Assembly (NCBI GenBank): GCA_019188255.1
Contig: JAETXT010000009.1
Coordinates: forward strand, 2,852,001 to 2,916,000
Direction: 5' to 3'
DNA length: 64,000 nt
Source: Verticillium longisporum
Lineage: Eukaryota; Ascomycota; Sordariomycetes; Glomerellales; Plectosphaerellaceae
Positions 34,604-46,725 of the stretch are shown piece after piece. The notes under the pieces were generated by a model that had not been told where the DNA came from, searched no databases, and worked only from the letters and a program-made list of their open reading frames with translations. The position numbers were made by a program, and so were the translations under genes. Positions within the stretch are counted from its first letter, which is position 1, and each line of letters opens with the position of its first letter.

Positions 34604-34848
34604 GCTGAATGGTTGATCGGGATGTTTGACGGGAGGGTCGACGGGATGGTTGGTAGTGGGAAGGGGAGTTACTTAAGGGAAACAGAACGTAGAGAGTGAA
34701 GGAAGGGACTCCTCTGATGCAGCTAGTCAGCAGGAGCTATAAAACGTATCCCTAGGGGCGCGTTGGCAACCAAACTAAGCCAGATACAACAACACTTATC
34801 CATCTAATACTGAACTGCTTTTTGAGAGGGTCAGCCCCATAAACAATA

Positions 34849-34893
34849 GGAAGGCACCTCAAGGTAAAACTCCGTCATTCATTCACTGGCCCT
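34849..34893. repeat. Direct repeat, right copy
   Basis: TAGGAAGGCACCTCAAGG followed by ATTCATTCACTGGCCCTCG; partner of 33778-33830. Confidence 0.75.
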
Positions 34894-35097
34894 CGTTTAA
34901 GACAGTTGCTCAAAAGAAAAAAGTAGGCTTCACCTTCAAGGTACCTAAGGTAGGTTTCCCATCTGCCAGTGCAGGCTATCCAAGACAGAGAAAAAGCTTG
35001 ACTACCCTGAAGGATACCAGAGCTGACGCAAGGGTTGGCGTCCAGAAGGTTCATGACTCTCTCCGAGTTGGAAATCAATTTCTCAATAGGGCCTTCT

Positions 35098-35654
35098 CTA
35101 TACTGCAACGTCAATGTAAATAGTCTGTTGCTGAAAGCCTAGCACCCTGACCTCAGAGTTTCCACGAATTATGCCGATATGGCCAAGCCTGTGCCCTGTG
35201 GGTTCCGGGGGTATTGATTCCCAAAGTAGCATCCAATCCCTGCTGGCAACGTGGACGAGTGACAAAGGCCGTGTAGGCTGAGATCGTCGGACTTTTAGGT
35301 CCCAGTGGTGGGCAAAATGGTCCGATGGTACCAGATTTCCGGTGCAGGAGGACAAACATAGTCCCGTAAAGGCAATAGTAGCCTGGCCGCCCACGTCTGT
35401 GTGCTGAACGGAAACCATGTTTAGGGACGAGAGCTTGCCCGGGAGGATTGGGTATAGCGAGGGAGCCAGCCGCGACTCGCCAATGGGGGACCATCAGTCC
35501 AAAATGTGTCACCAATGAAGCTGCCACCAAGGGCTATCGCGCAAGCCCCTCCTGCTGAAGTGGCTGCATAGGAGCCAAAACCCTCTCCCGCGAAGGCGAA
35601 GGCCCCGAAATGGGGGCGAATCGGGCTGTCGCCGTGAAGCCTGTTGTGTTCCAT
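35098..35654 (-). CDS. Unresolved hypothetical protein, possibly one-base frame break
   Basis: From ATG 35654 a Gly/Ala/Phe-rich segment is read (FAGEGFGSYAATSAGGACAI, ALGGSFIGDTFWTDG). Near 35450-35460 the useful frame changes; one extra C would connect RYTP to ILPGKLSSLNMVSVQHTDVG and GGQATIAFTGLCLSS, giving about 185 residues ending at 35098. The alternating small/aromatic pattern suggests a small beta-barrel, but no family is recognised with confidence. A further open minus-strand stretch (34875-35114, with ISNSERVMNLLDANP) might be a downstream exon. Treat this as a hypothesis. Confidence 0.3.
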
Positions 35655-35701
35655 GTGATGATGTGACGCCGGTCTCCCGCGGCGCTAACCTTGGCGTTCG
35701 G

Positions 35702-36663
35702 TTATGCGACTCCAGAACCCCCTCCGCCACACCTGTCTGCATTGAAAATTAGGGATGCTCGAGAATCCTGCGTGTTGGGAACTGGCGCGCCAGTGGGAGA
35801 ACTTGCCGCCTTGTTGACCTTGTCAGCGTTCGAGGGCCGGCCTCTCTTCCGCCCAAGTTTCGGGGAGGTTTGCGGCCCCGGAGAGGCGCTGAAGGACTTC
35901 CGCGAGGCTGCAGGACTCTGAGCATGATCGTGTGGATATACTGCCACGCCGGACATGGAGCTTGTAGAACTCCCTGGGACATGTGGTGCCAGAGGAGGTG
36001 GCTCGGTGCGCGGCGCCAACTGAGGCAGTACAGGACGCAATGATTTAGCCTTGTCCGCGCGAGAGGGCCTGCCTCTCCGCTTCGCCGCGGGCACCAGCTG
36101 CATTTCACCAGGGGCGGGTGGTCCTGTTCTTGGGGGCGCGGCCGAATGTTGACATGTTGAGCGCTGCCTGACAAAGACGACTGATTCAATAGCGACTGGG
36201 CCGGCAGCTGCGCGGCTGGTGTCAAGGTCGATGGTTGTGTTGAGTGCTCGAGAGAGGCGGGCAGGACGCGCCGCTTGAAAGGCACCTCCTGCAGCTCGCC
36301 CATGGACTTTCGCTTCAGATTTGGTCGCTCTACTGTAGTCTGGAACATGGCGTCGGCAGCCTCTAGGCACTGGTTCACAGTGCGACCTAACGCTGCGAGT
36401 CAACAGCCGACTCGGCGAACACGGGGACGAATATGTATACGTACCATGGGGCAGAGGCATCTTTAGCCAGTCCGGTTCAAATTCCTTGAATCCCTTGATG
36501 AGATTGACGAGGATATCGACGTCAAGCCTGCTCTGCTTGATCATCTCGGAAAGAATGAACCGCTATAGCGCCGCCTCAGTCAGTCTGCTGTTGATGGAAC
36601 GGCAGGATCTATCTCAGTGGAACAAATATGTACCTTCTCGTCGTCCGTGAACTGGGTGTCCAT
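35702..36663 (-). CDS. AT-hook DNA-binding protein, apparent frameshift
   Basis: Three exons (36663-36634, 36562-36445, 36392-35702) give about 279 residues if one base is added in exon 3. The gap is near a G run at 36111-36114 or 36132-36136 on the plus strand. The N-terminus reads MDTQFTDDEKRFILSEMIKQ, then SRLDVDILVNLIKGFKEFEP, DWLKMPLPHALGRTVNQCLE and AADAMFQTTVERPNLKRKSM. The C-terminal half, in the other frame, carries two AT-hooks, KRRGRPSRADKAK and RKRGRPSNADKV, whose GRP cores bind the minor groove of AT-rich DNA. The terminal part is Ser/Pro/Gly-rich. Nuclear location is expected. Two introns were placed from GTAC donors and conserved frame. No specific regulatory function is known to me for this family. 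Confidence 0.7.
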
Positions 36664-39600
36664 ATTGTCGTGTCTGCTGCGTACTTTAAACACGCTATAG
36701 TGCGATCAGGCCTGCAAGTCCCCGTGCCTGGTGTCGGGGTGGGCATGGGCCGTAGAGGAGGTCGTTGATCCGTCTTGTCGTTGTCGTTGTAGTTGTTGTA
36801 GCCCACTGGCGAAGATTGCTTGATGTCGGACGTCGTCGACTGCTGGAAACGGAACAGAGCGCAACTAAGGAAATCGGAGTGTTTTTGAAGGAAGCTACTC
36901 GGCTGGTGGGCAGTTGGTCGGAATCGACAAGATGTCGTGTTGGTCGAAGGGAATGGGGGCAACTGCGGCTTGAAGCCAGGCCAACAGAGCTCTGTCGAGT
37001 GCGAAAGCGTACCGTAAAGTCGTTCGTGAAAGGTCAGGCTGTCAATGAGTCAAGTCACCAGATCGTGAAGGCAAGTTGGAGGTCGTGGTCGTCGTTGTCG
37101 CATCCGTGTAGCTCGGCATACGCGTTGAGGCGCAAGCGCGCGTCTTGAGAAGTGTGGTCGCCCCTGGCGAAGTAGAGCTGATCGTGGTAGCACGAATCAC
37201 GGGAATGGCTGTTCGTTCGGTCTCAGGAGGCTCAGAGTTGGCCTCGTCTCGCGGCACTTATCCTGGCCTTGCGGACGGCCCGCACAACACGCGACTTGAG
37301 GAGGGGGGCTTGGGAGCGTTCGGCGGTTGTTGGCGGGGTTGGTGTGGGCTTGCTGGATTCGTCGAGGCGTGAGGCGTGAGGCGAACAAAACGTGTGAGTG
37401 AAAAGAAGGACGCGAAAAAGTTGGGCGGATCTGGTCCAGGTTGAACGAATCGAAGCGCGGTGCAATGAAGAACAGGTCGGGCGGGCGCTCGCGAGAAAGC
37501 GATTATATCTCGAGGGCGTGGCTCGCTGCAGCATCGGCAGGACAGAGGGAAGAGCAGCACTGCGCAACGAGGGCCATGGATACCCAGGAAGCCGGGGCAG
37601 CGCTCTGAGTGCTGAGTGGGACGTGGGTGATCTGACAGGTCCCTAGCCGGGTTGTTGTGCTGGGTATGATTGTGCTGATAGCGCCTGTGTGTCTGTGTTT
37701 GTGCTCTGAGTTGTGCCGTCATCTAATGGCCCTGCTCCAGTACCAGCTCTTCCAGGACAGACTACCTTGACTGAGGGACGACTTCAGTAGCAGTCCTGGG
37801 TTATCGTGGTGCGACCTTGTATCGACAAGGCTTCACAGGCCTCGAGACAGGCAGAAGCAGGAGCCGCCCTGGAGCTGTTGGCGTCGAAGCGAATCAATGT
37901 AGTAATGGTGCTGCTGGTGCAGATGGTGCTGCTGATGGTGGTGGTGCTATGCATGGGCGGATCTGGTGCATGGATGCGAGACAGAATGAGGTCAACGTGC
38001 TGGCGGTGCTGGTGCAGGTGCAGTTGCAGTTGCAGTTGCAGTTGCCCACCGCCAGGCATACGTCCTCAAAGCCCAAGGCAAGGCAAGAGACCTGGGTAGG
38101 TCCCTTCTTGTCGTTCATCTTCGTAGTGGCGCTTGTCGCCCGCCCCCCTCCATCACTTCTTGACTTTTTGCTCCCCCTCCTCCTCCTGTCAACCTTCACA
38201 TCACTCTGCCCATTGCGTAGATTTTCCGAACCAGCGCGTGCATGGTTCCCGCAGCTGTCATGCCTCGAACAGCATGTCGAGCTGCGACGTGACAGGCAAT
38301 GACGGCAATGACAATAGCAATGGAGTCTCCCGCGGGGCTCGTCAATGCGCGCGCATGCCGCCTCAACACCTAAAAGACCAGAAATGCCAGATGAGCGGTC
38401 CCGTCTTCTGCGTCCAGATGACCGTTGCATCGAAAGAAATCGCCAGATGCCATGGCTCGCTCCTTGCCGTGCATGCAAGCCTTCTAGCCAGGCATGCTCC
38501 TCCCCCCCCACTCCCACCACCCCAGTCTCCCACAGTTTGCAGGAAGCCTCACCTCGTTGGGGGACTGGCTGCTGTCAAGACATCCGGACTGACCTACCGC
38601 AGGTGCCGGGTACGCCCAGCCGAATCATGGCCCTTTGAGAAATCGTGGGAGGGCGCCGGCTGGCGGTGCTGGTCTTTGGTGCAGCTGCTGTAGCTGCAGC
38701 GTGCCGCATGTCGGTCGACAAAGGGGACATGCCGATGGCCAATCCGGAGCGGCGAGTCTGCCGCCTGACCGCTGAAGCAGATTCTCAAGACCAGACTGGT
38801 CTGTCATTGCCTGTACAGACAGTGGCGCCATGCGGCCCCCATCGCCTCACCTGCTTCGTGGCTCCTCGTGCATCATCAGGCCGCGGAAATATGTCCCCCT
38901 CCTTCCGCCCAACCTGATTTGCCTTCTCGACACAATCGCCGCAGTGGTCATGGAAAGGACCCTTTGGGCGGAGCAGTCGACGATAGAATAAGCAACCGAC
39001 AGCATTCCAAGGGTCCGTGTAACTTCGATTAGTCGCAAGCCCCCTGCTTGACCTTATTGGTCGACCCGCCACTTCGCTGGCAGAAGGGGGGGTTCGATGT
39101 CCTCTTCCAATGGCCTGGCATAACAGATCACTGGATTCTTCTCTCGCCAATCAGTTCTCGGGACTGGATTTTCGCAGCACGGGACACGGGTTCGTCACAT
39201 ATGACGACAGCCGCTCCCGCCCACAATCGCTGGGCTCGGGGTTTCTCGATCGGCGGAGAAAAGGGTCGGAAGATGGCCGTCAGAGATGCCGCGGCGCAAT
39301 GAGGCTCAGGGAAGGCCAAGAGACGTGGATGAAATGCATGGCCCTGGAATGTCGGATTGTCAACGCCCGGACGAGAGACCTAGATGCAATGGACTGCACA
39401 CCTGCTCTGGCGTCCCTCGGCCGTCTTTATACCCCATCGACACCCAACTCTTGACGGGGCCACCTCTCCCAGCTTTGTGGGATCGATCGCATGCACAGTG
39501 AGCTGGCAGGTTCTCATCGGGGACCCACCCCGTACAACCAGCCGCTATCAATGGCTCCGGCAGGGGGCAACGGCCGGACGGCTCGCCCATGACGATGCTA

Positions 39601-41720
39601 AGCTACGCTCCTGGTGCGCTGGCATCGCCTCACTCTGTTCAATTCCCTGGCGTCGAAGATTCGGAACCATCGCCGGTCCAGGATGCGTCTTGGGAATCAA
39701 CGGGGGTGCCTGCGGTGCTTCCTTGGACAGGGCGACTCTGCAACGTGGACTCAACAAGTCGGTGGGCTGAATGCAGGCACGGCCGAGAGTTGTGCAATTG
39801 CCCATCCTGTCAGTATCCGACTGCAGCTCCTGCAGTCAATCTCCATACTTCTCCATGCTGCCGCACACACTATCTTTGCACCAGTAGCCCCGAGGCTGTT
39901 GGGGGGCCACGAACTCATCGGCACTACAGTACTTGGGACGAACCGCTCTGGTGTTTCAGCGGCAACCAGGGACTGCTCCCCCAACGGTGGTGAGTGATTC
40001 AGGGAATCACGTTGACAGCGAATGACTGACAGTCAATGTGCTGATATTTCTTCGCAACGTCAAACAATAACGAGGGTTGGCATGGGGCACGCTATCTATG
40101 GGTGACACTTCGGTGTAAGTGTTACACCTGGGATAAACCCGGCCCAGGCTCGGTGAGGCGCTCATCCACCACCGCCACAGCTGAGCGTGACAAGTGTCTT
40201 TGTCCACGTCTGCGCGACTTCATACCTGTGGAGTAGTATCTTGAGAGGTATGCTTTCCACTCAGCGCTTGCTATAAACGTTGTTGTTCACCTGCATCAGG
40301 ACCGCCAACGAGGAAACTGCCATGGCTGGCCGTCCGGGGAGTGGAGATGAAGAGTCTTCACAGGAGACGGAGCTGGACAGTAGGGTTAATGAAGCATCTA
40401 CTGAACCGGCACCAGCTTGTGGAGATTTGTCGTTTGCGAATAAAATGGGCAGTCTGCATTGTCTGAGGTGACGATGCCCTCCTGGATCTTGCCTCATCTT
40501 GCCTACCTTAGGTACCTTACCTGGGTAATGATCCTGGTAAGGTATCGAAGGTACGCAACTCAGACACCTGCCAAGCCACATAGTCTGCTCGAATTCTACA
40601 TCGGTATTAAGGACGTCCTTGTGTGAACATGGCCCGTGCGCGATATTAGGTTGCTGGAGCTTGTGGTTGTCGGCGCTGTTGCAGTGCTCGAGGGTACTCC
40701 TCTCACCCTCGGATCCGACGTGAGATTCCTCGCTTTGACAGAACGCATTCAATTTCCTGCGCCCGCGCCTACTTTCTGCTGGCTTTGTGAAGTTCTTCAT
40801 GAGGCCTGTACGTCTTGCATCCAACTCTACCATCTTTTGTCTTGCCTTGGCCATAAACACCACATCCCGAAGCAACGCGACAAGCTACATACTCTTGCTG
40901 CTCACATTGGCGCATGAGCATCCTTTGAATCGCGACCTGGGACCCATAAATTCTGTGGCGCGTCGCTATCGCCGCTGCCGCTGCCGCTGCTTCTGTCTTC
41001 GTCCCCAACACTTCCACTCCGTCTCTCTCTCTCTTCCTCTCCCTCCCTTTCTCTGCCACCACTGCAAAGTCTGATGCTGGAGGTAGGGTCTCGGGACGTG
41101 CCGAATGCTGACAATGCCACGAATCTCTGGACCGATCCATTGACCTCATCACCGTCCTCGCCTTTCTCTCGAGGCTGAAGCCCCCGTCAGCGGAGACTCG
41201 TTCGTGCACACTTCGATCGACCAGTCCCAGCCGGAGCAGATCACCACCGACGTGACAATCACCGACTCGCGACCCGCGAGCACACCAAAGAGCCTTCCGT
41301 CCAAGCGAGCCTGCCGCCCAACAAGACTACACGCTCGCACCCCAGTCTCCTGGCTCCCCAGGCTTTTCCTCCAAGGCCTTTGAGAGTCTTCGTTGGAAGG
41401 CCAAGCGGTGCATTGCCTGTATTATTGGACGTCTCTCTCCCGTACCGAAATTGCCAACCCTCAATTCCCTGTCTTTCTAGCAGTACAGGCGAGACTCCGA
41501 CCGGCAGCAGTGCAAGCCGCATTCTGAGCAGCTGCACTTTCTCATCCATCCTGGCATCTCGACACAAAAGCCGAAAGCAGAAGCACGTACGTACTCGTCC
41601 TAGTTGAACTAGTCGACCGCGTCCCGGTGCCTTCGCCCCCAAGCCGACGCAATACAGCTCATTGTCCTTGGTGCTGCAATCGAACCCGCGAATCCCAACA
41701 ACTGCTCCTTCGCCCGCTCG
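36664..41720. other. 5.1 kb gene-poor region upstream of SET2
   Basis: No ORF here has a recognisable domain, although several exceed 100 codons. Features seen are GTTGTCGTTGTAGTTGTTGT-type triplet runs near 36775-36800, a TTGCAG hexamer repeat near 38020-38045, a TAGGTACCTT element at 40501-40545, and a CT-rich stretch at about 41020-41050. The last 500 bases probably form the SET2 promoter and 5' leader. Non-coding transcripts or small secreted-protein genes without paralogs cannot be ruled out. Confidence 0.45.
40501..40545. repeat. TAGGTACCTA element copy
   Basis: The core CTACCTTAGGTACCTTACCT is followed by a degenerate inverted half ending GGTAAGGTATC. Confidence 0.6.
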
Positions 41721-44668
41721 ATGGAGGATGGGCTAGCGACGACAAAGATGGAGGAACTCAAGACAGAAGATGGAACTGTCAATGGGTTGAATGTCAAGAA
41801 AGGAGAAGGATCCTCCCCCCACGGTCACAAGCTTGCGTCGCGCAACTCTAGTCGCCGCCGGTCATCTAGCAGAACCCCCGTCGAGACAAAAAATGGCACA
41901 GAAGGCGTGTCCACGCCCGAGGCCACGCAGGGCTCCAAGTCTTCGCGCAAGGCGTCCCAGAAAGCGGCCAAGCAGGAGGCTCCGACCTTTGAGCATTACC
42001 CAGACATGACCGACGATGCTTGTGCCACGTTCCAACGTATTCCTGATTGTCTCTACGGCTCAAAGCACATGGGGTCCACGGACAATGACGCCCTGGACTG
42101 CGACTGCCGTGAAGAATGGCGTAAGTCGGACATCCTTGTGCTTTTCGCCTCCGTGCACGTAGCTAACTGCCTGGTGCGACGATAGAAAATGGCGAGAACC
42201 ACTCGTGCGACGAGGATTCCGACTGCATCAACCGCGCCACCAAGATGGAGTGTGTTATGGGCGCGGGGAACTGCGGCGACGGGTGCCAGAACCAGCGGTT
42301 TCAGCGCAAGGCTTACGCGGATGTTTCCGTGATCAAGACGGAGAAGAAGGGCTTCGGCCTTCGCGCCAATGTCGATATGCAGGCGAATGACTTCATCTTT
42401 GAGTACATCGGCGAGGTCATCAATGAACCCACCTTTCGACGCCGCATGGTGCAGTACGATGACGAAGGCATCAAGCATTTCTACTTCATGTCCCTAACGA
42501 AGCACGAGTTCGTGGATGCCACTAAGAAGGGCAACCTGGGCCGGTTCTGCAACCACTCCTGCAATCCCAACTGCTATGTCGACAAGTGGGTTGTCGGCGA
42601 CAAGCTGCGTATGGGCATCTTCACCCTGCGGGGATTGCTGCTGGTGAGGAGCTCGTCTTCAACTACAACGTCGACCGATACGGCGCTGATCCTCAACCGT
42701 GCTACTGCGGCGAGCCGAACTGCACTGGGTATATCGGCGGCAAGACCCAGACGGAGCGAGCTACGAAGCTACCCCTGGCGACGGTGGAGGCCCTCGGCAT
42801 CGACGATGGCGACAGCTGGGATACGGCCGTGGCCAAGAAGCAGCGCAAGAAGAAGCCCGAGGAAGATGACGAGGACTACGTTAACAGCGTGCAAGCTCGT
42901 GGCCTGGACGAGGAAGGTGCAAGGAAAGTCATGGCCTCGCTCATGCAGTGCAAGGAAAAGTGGATTGCCGTCAAGCTGCTGGAACGTATTCAGCGCTGCG
43001 ACGACAAGCAGGTGCTCAACTGCGTCATGCGCATGCACGCGTACCAGATTCTGCGGACGACACTCAATACCTTCATCGACGACAAGAATGTTGTTGCTCA
43101 GGTGCTGGATATTCTCGACAAATTCCCGCGTCTCACGCGCAACAAGATTCAGGATTCCAAGATCGAAGCGACGATTGAGACTCTGGCCCACTCGGAGGAT
43201 CCTGTCGTGGCAGCCGAGTCCAGGCGACTTCTGGAAGAATGGAGCAAGCTCGAGGTTGCGTACCGCATCAGGCGGCGCAAGGTGGACCCCAAGGCACCGG
43301 CCGCCATAAACTCCTTCGAGGAGCGCCGTAACATTGACCGCGAAGAGGACCGGTCCAAGCCGGAGCCTGTTGTACTGGGTGCCGACGTCCCCAAGGGTCC
43401 GCGCAGCACGATCCCCCAGAGGAACCAGAACTTCTTCCAGAGCAATCGACCGCCGCGGAGACATCCTGCGTACTTTCAGCAGCAGCAAGGCGCCCTGCCC
43501 GAGGGCTGGTTCGAGAACACGGACAAGCGTGGAAACGTCTACTTTTATACGAAGAGCGGTGATACCACGTGGCAGCGTCCCAGCAAGCCCGCGCCGGACG
43601 CACCCAAGGCCATTTCAAAGGCCAAACAGGAACAGCAGCTCCTGCAGAGCATCATCCAGCAGGTCACAAAGGAAACACCCAAGTCGTCGGCATCGCGCAC
43701 TCCGCAGCAGGTGGACACGCCTGTCCAGGACCCGAAGAAGGAGAAGTGGCGTTCTCTGCCAATCGAGAAGCAAATGAAAATTTACGAGAACACTGTAAGT
43801 GGCTGCGCCTCGAGTCGAGCTCGACCTTGATGCTGACGATGTCCAGCTTTTCCCGCACGTCAAGTATGTCCTTGACAAGTACCGCCACAAGCTGCCCAAG
43901 GAGGAATTGAAGAGGCTCGGCAAAGAAGTCAACAAGACGCTTGTTTCCTCGGATTACCGTAAGAATCGCGTCGAGGACCCCACGGTCGCCATCAATCACA
44001 AGAAGGTCAAGACGATCAAGCAGTACGTCAAGGACTTTCTTGACCGCGCTCTCATCAAATTCAAGGAGCGCCAGAGCAAGAAGTCCGAGCGGACCGGGCA
44101 GACACTCCCTTCCTCTGTGTTGCCAAGTTCGGATGGTGCTGGAGTAGGGGAATCGTCGGCGCCGACTACGACCGCTGACATTCCCATAGTCGACGCTGAT
44201 GATGATGTGGTTCTTTCCGACGTTGACGATGTTGAGACTGCGTCGGCTAGCAGCCTTGAGCGGAAGCGAAAGCGAGAGCAGCTCGATGCTGGCTCTCCTG
44301 ACTTGACGCCAGCCGGCTCACCTTCTGCGAAACGTGTCAAAGAGGACGACCTAGATGATCAGGCGCCGCCACCTCCGCCGCCACCTCCCCCAGAGGCCGA
44401 GGACATGGAGATTGGCGTCGATGCTGAAGCTGTAGAGCAGCAGCCCCTGACTGCTGAGCAACTGGCGCTGCGTGAGCAAGAAGAAGCCCTGATGCGAGAG
44501 AACGAGGAGGCCGAGCGCCTCGAGGCGGCTGAAAGGAACAGCTCGGCCAACGGTGCCGCTCGTCTCGAGGAGCAGCACCTGGTGCTCAACGGACACGCGC
44601 CTAATAGCGGCGTCATTCTATCGGGCGATGCCGCGCCCAACGACGGACCGCCTCAGGGCGGTGCTTGA
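41721..44668 (+). CDS. set2: SET2 histone H3 lysine-36 methyltransferase, apparent frameshift
   Basis: Three exons (41721-42120, 42186-43794, 43847-44668) give 943 residues when one G is added in the G run at 42630-42633. There the SET domain otherwise breaks between RMGIFTLRG and [20 protein letters not shown]. Domains in order: AWS cysteines ([27 protein letters not shown]), SET with [20 protein letters not shown], the catalytic NHSCNPNC motif and ELVFNYN, post-[17 protein letters not shown], a helical TFIIS-like region, a WW domain ([26 protein letters not shown]), and the SRI domain after the last intron ([20 protein letters not shown]). A Pro/Glu/Ala-rich tail follows SRI. Set2 rides on elongating RNA polymerase II through SRI and methylates H3K36 to suppress cryptic transcription. 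The start [12 protein letters not shown] follows a long leader. Confidence 0.93.
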
Positions 44669-45488
44669 GAAGTGAAGAAGACACGAAAGAGCATCGAATG
44701 AAGAGGGACAAATATAATGAGCTGCAGTGTTCTTCGAAAACGCATGCCAAGAAGCATGAGGTTGACGGACGGCCTTTGTCATGGAGGAGGGATCTGTAAA
44801 TTATTCGCGAAAAAGTCCGTGCTTGAACTGTCTCCTTCCCTCTCTTTTTGCACCGACGGACGAGTAATATGGCTGCATCGGCGTTTGGGGTTGAGATGAT
44901 ATGCATAGGGACCATGGCCGCTCGGCCAGATGGCGGGCGATCGTGCCCGACCGTAGCCAGCGTATGAGGCGGCGAGCAAGGCTTGCACTACTGATCGAAC
45001 CCCCATGAGGGTTATTGGAGCAAAAGGGAAACACGGCGTTTGATCGAAACGGTAGCTGGTTTTTGGCTTTTGGGACACGCTTGCGCGCATACGCATACTG
45101 TTGCTCGTGTATGAGTATCCGGGGCATCATTCCGAGCGGGGCAGCTCGACGCTTTGGGGGTTGGAGGGGACAAGGGTGGTTCTTGAATGAGATGTGCTCC
45201 GTACCTGACGTGTTGGATGGAGACGAGTCTCTGGAGAGTGACGTGTGTGATGATTGAAAGTCAAGGGGCGCTGCGCTCACGCGTCGGACTGGATATAGAT
45301 ATGCATGTACATATATGTATACAACTGTTCTGAACTTTTTATGTCTGGGTATCAATGCCTCCATGAAAACCGATCCCACCGTCTTTTCTTTTTTGACTTC
45401 TCTACCGGCGCCGTAAATGAATCCAAAAAACTCCTATTCGCAGCAACTCGCGTGCCAGCGTCTGTGCCCGCTGTAGTTCCAGTCGCCT
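44669..45488. other. 820-base convergent intergenic region
   Basis: 3' flanks of SET2 and of the BMT5-like gene. The alternating ATATGCATGTACATATATGT stretch near 45297 could aid transcription termination. No gene is supported. Confidence 0.5.
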
Positions 45489-46725
45489 TTATTCGTCAGA
45501 GTCGGAATCCGAATCGGAGACATCAATCTTGTGCCTCTTCTTCTTCCCGCCAGCTTCAGCCTCAGGCTTCTGCTTCTGCTTGTTCTTGTTCTTGCCCGCA
45601 GCGTCCCCGGCAGCCTCCTCCTTCCTCTTGAAGACGAAACTCCTCGCGGCCCTCTCCTCGCCCTTCCACGCCGTCTTGCTCTCGCCCTTGCGACGCGCCT
45701 GCAGCGGCCCTCGGCCCTCCCTGCCGTCCTCCTCTTCCTCGTCTCCCTCCCCCTCCCCCACCCCCTCCTCCTGCTCCTGCTCCTGCTGCTGGGCGCCGCC
45801 CTCGTCTCCGTGCTCGCCTCTCCGCGCGCCGCCCCTGGCCTTGACGACGCCCAGGGTCCTCGCGTGCCGGTAGCCGGGGTAGGCGGCCCAGGGAAAGCGG
45901 AAGCTCGTGTCGACGTCGAGCCCGGCGTGGCGCGCCAGGTCCCTGACGTTCCACAGCGTGTAGGGCTCGCCCTCGAACAGCGTGACGGTGACGCGGCCGC
46001 CGGGGGCGAGGCTCGGCAGGGCGCGCGCGAAGAAGGCGACGAGCAGGGCCTGGTTGTGGCGGGCCTGGCGGTTCTGGTCCGTCGAGCGGCCGCCGACGGG
46101 GGGAAGTTGAAGACAATGTGCGCAAAGGCGCCGACCTTGCCGGCGAGGAGGGTGCGCGGGCCGTGGTCGACCTTTGCGGTGAAGGGGCGCAGGGCCGTGG
46201 CGTCCGTGTTGTAGAGGATGCGGTTCGTCGTCGGCGGTGGTTGGGGGGCCGCGGGGAGGGGGTTGCCGTCGCTGTCGTAGTCTTCTTCGTCTTCGCCTTC
46301 GGAGCCGTTGTTGTTGTTGTTGTTGTTGTCGCTGTCGGGGGGAGGCTGGGCCGTGTTGGGCGCGAGAATTTGGGCGCGAGAATCTTGGCAATGTGCTCGC
46401 TGGCGTGGGGGTATTTCTCCAGCAGCTCGGCCTCGTTCTTCTCGAGCACCGTGGCCGTCAGGTTGGTGCAGCCGTGGTGCGCGGCGAGGCTGGCGGCGAA
46501 ACCGAGGTCGCCCTCGCCGACGAGGAGGATGGCGTCATGGGGACGAAAGGGCAGGACGGGCTTCTGGTTCTGGTGCTGCTGCTGGTGCTTCTGCTGCTTC
46601 TGCTGCTTCTGCTTCGAGGCGGTCTTGTTCTTTGGGTGTTTTGGCGGGGGAGGGGCGCTGTGCTTGAGTTTCTTGGAGCGGCTGGGAGCGTCGGGAAAGT
46701 TGGAGCCGACGCGTCGTTTGGCCAT
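45489..46725 (-). CDS. BMT5-like 25S rRNA (uridine-N3) methyltransferase, two apparent frameshifts
   Basis: About 412 residues are recovered from ATG 46725 if one base is added in each of two places: within 46337-46360 (a G6 run on the plus strand or the GGG at 46358) and in the G6 run 46098-46103. The Lys/Gln-rich N-terminus is followed by the SAM-binding motif AILLVGEGDLGFAASLA, the DUF2431 (Rossmann-like) segments LTATVLEKNEAELLEKYPHA and HIVFNFPPVGGRSTDQNRQA, and RHNQALLVAFFARALPSLAP. Then come GGRVTVTLFEGEPYTLWNVR and the FRFPWAAYPGYRHARTLG motif. The tail is basic, ending KKKRHKIDVSDSDSDSDE, in keeping with nucleolar location. Yeast Bmt5 makes m3U2634 in 25S rRNA; the same reaction is inferred. 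A poly-Asn/acidic insertion lies after the SAM motif. Confidence 0.85.

Noticed and set aside
37784..38520. Opposed ORFs encoding Gln-Leu or Asn-Cys repeats
   Set aside because: They result from a short TTGCAG hexamer repeat near 38020-38045 and have no flanking conserved sequence.
39384..39997. Overlapping ORFs of about 130 codons in two plus-strand frames
   Set aside because: Cys/Arg/Ser-rich composition, no domain, no clear splice structure; consistent with chance in a gene-poor region.
40261..40875. 204-codon minus-strand ORF
   Set aside because: It runs through a dispersed TAGGTACC element, has no recognisable motif and lacks a credible start context.
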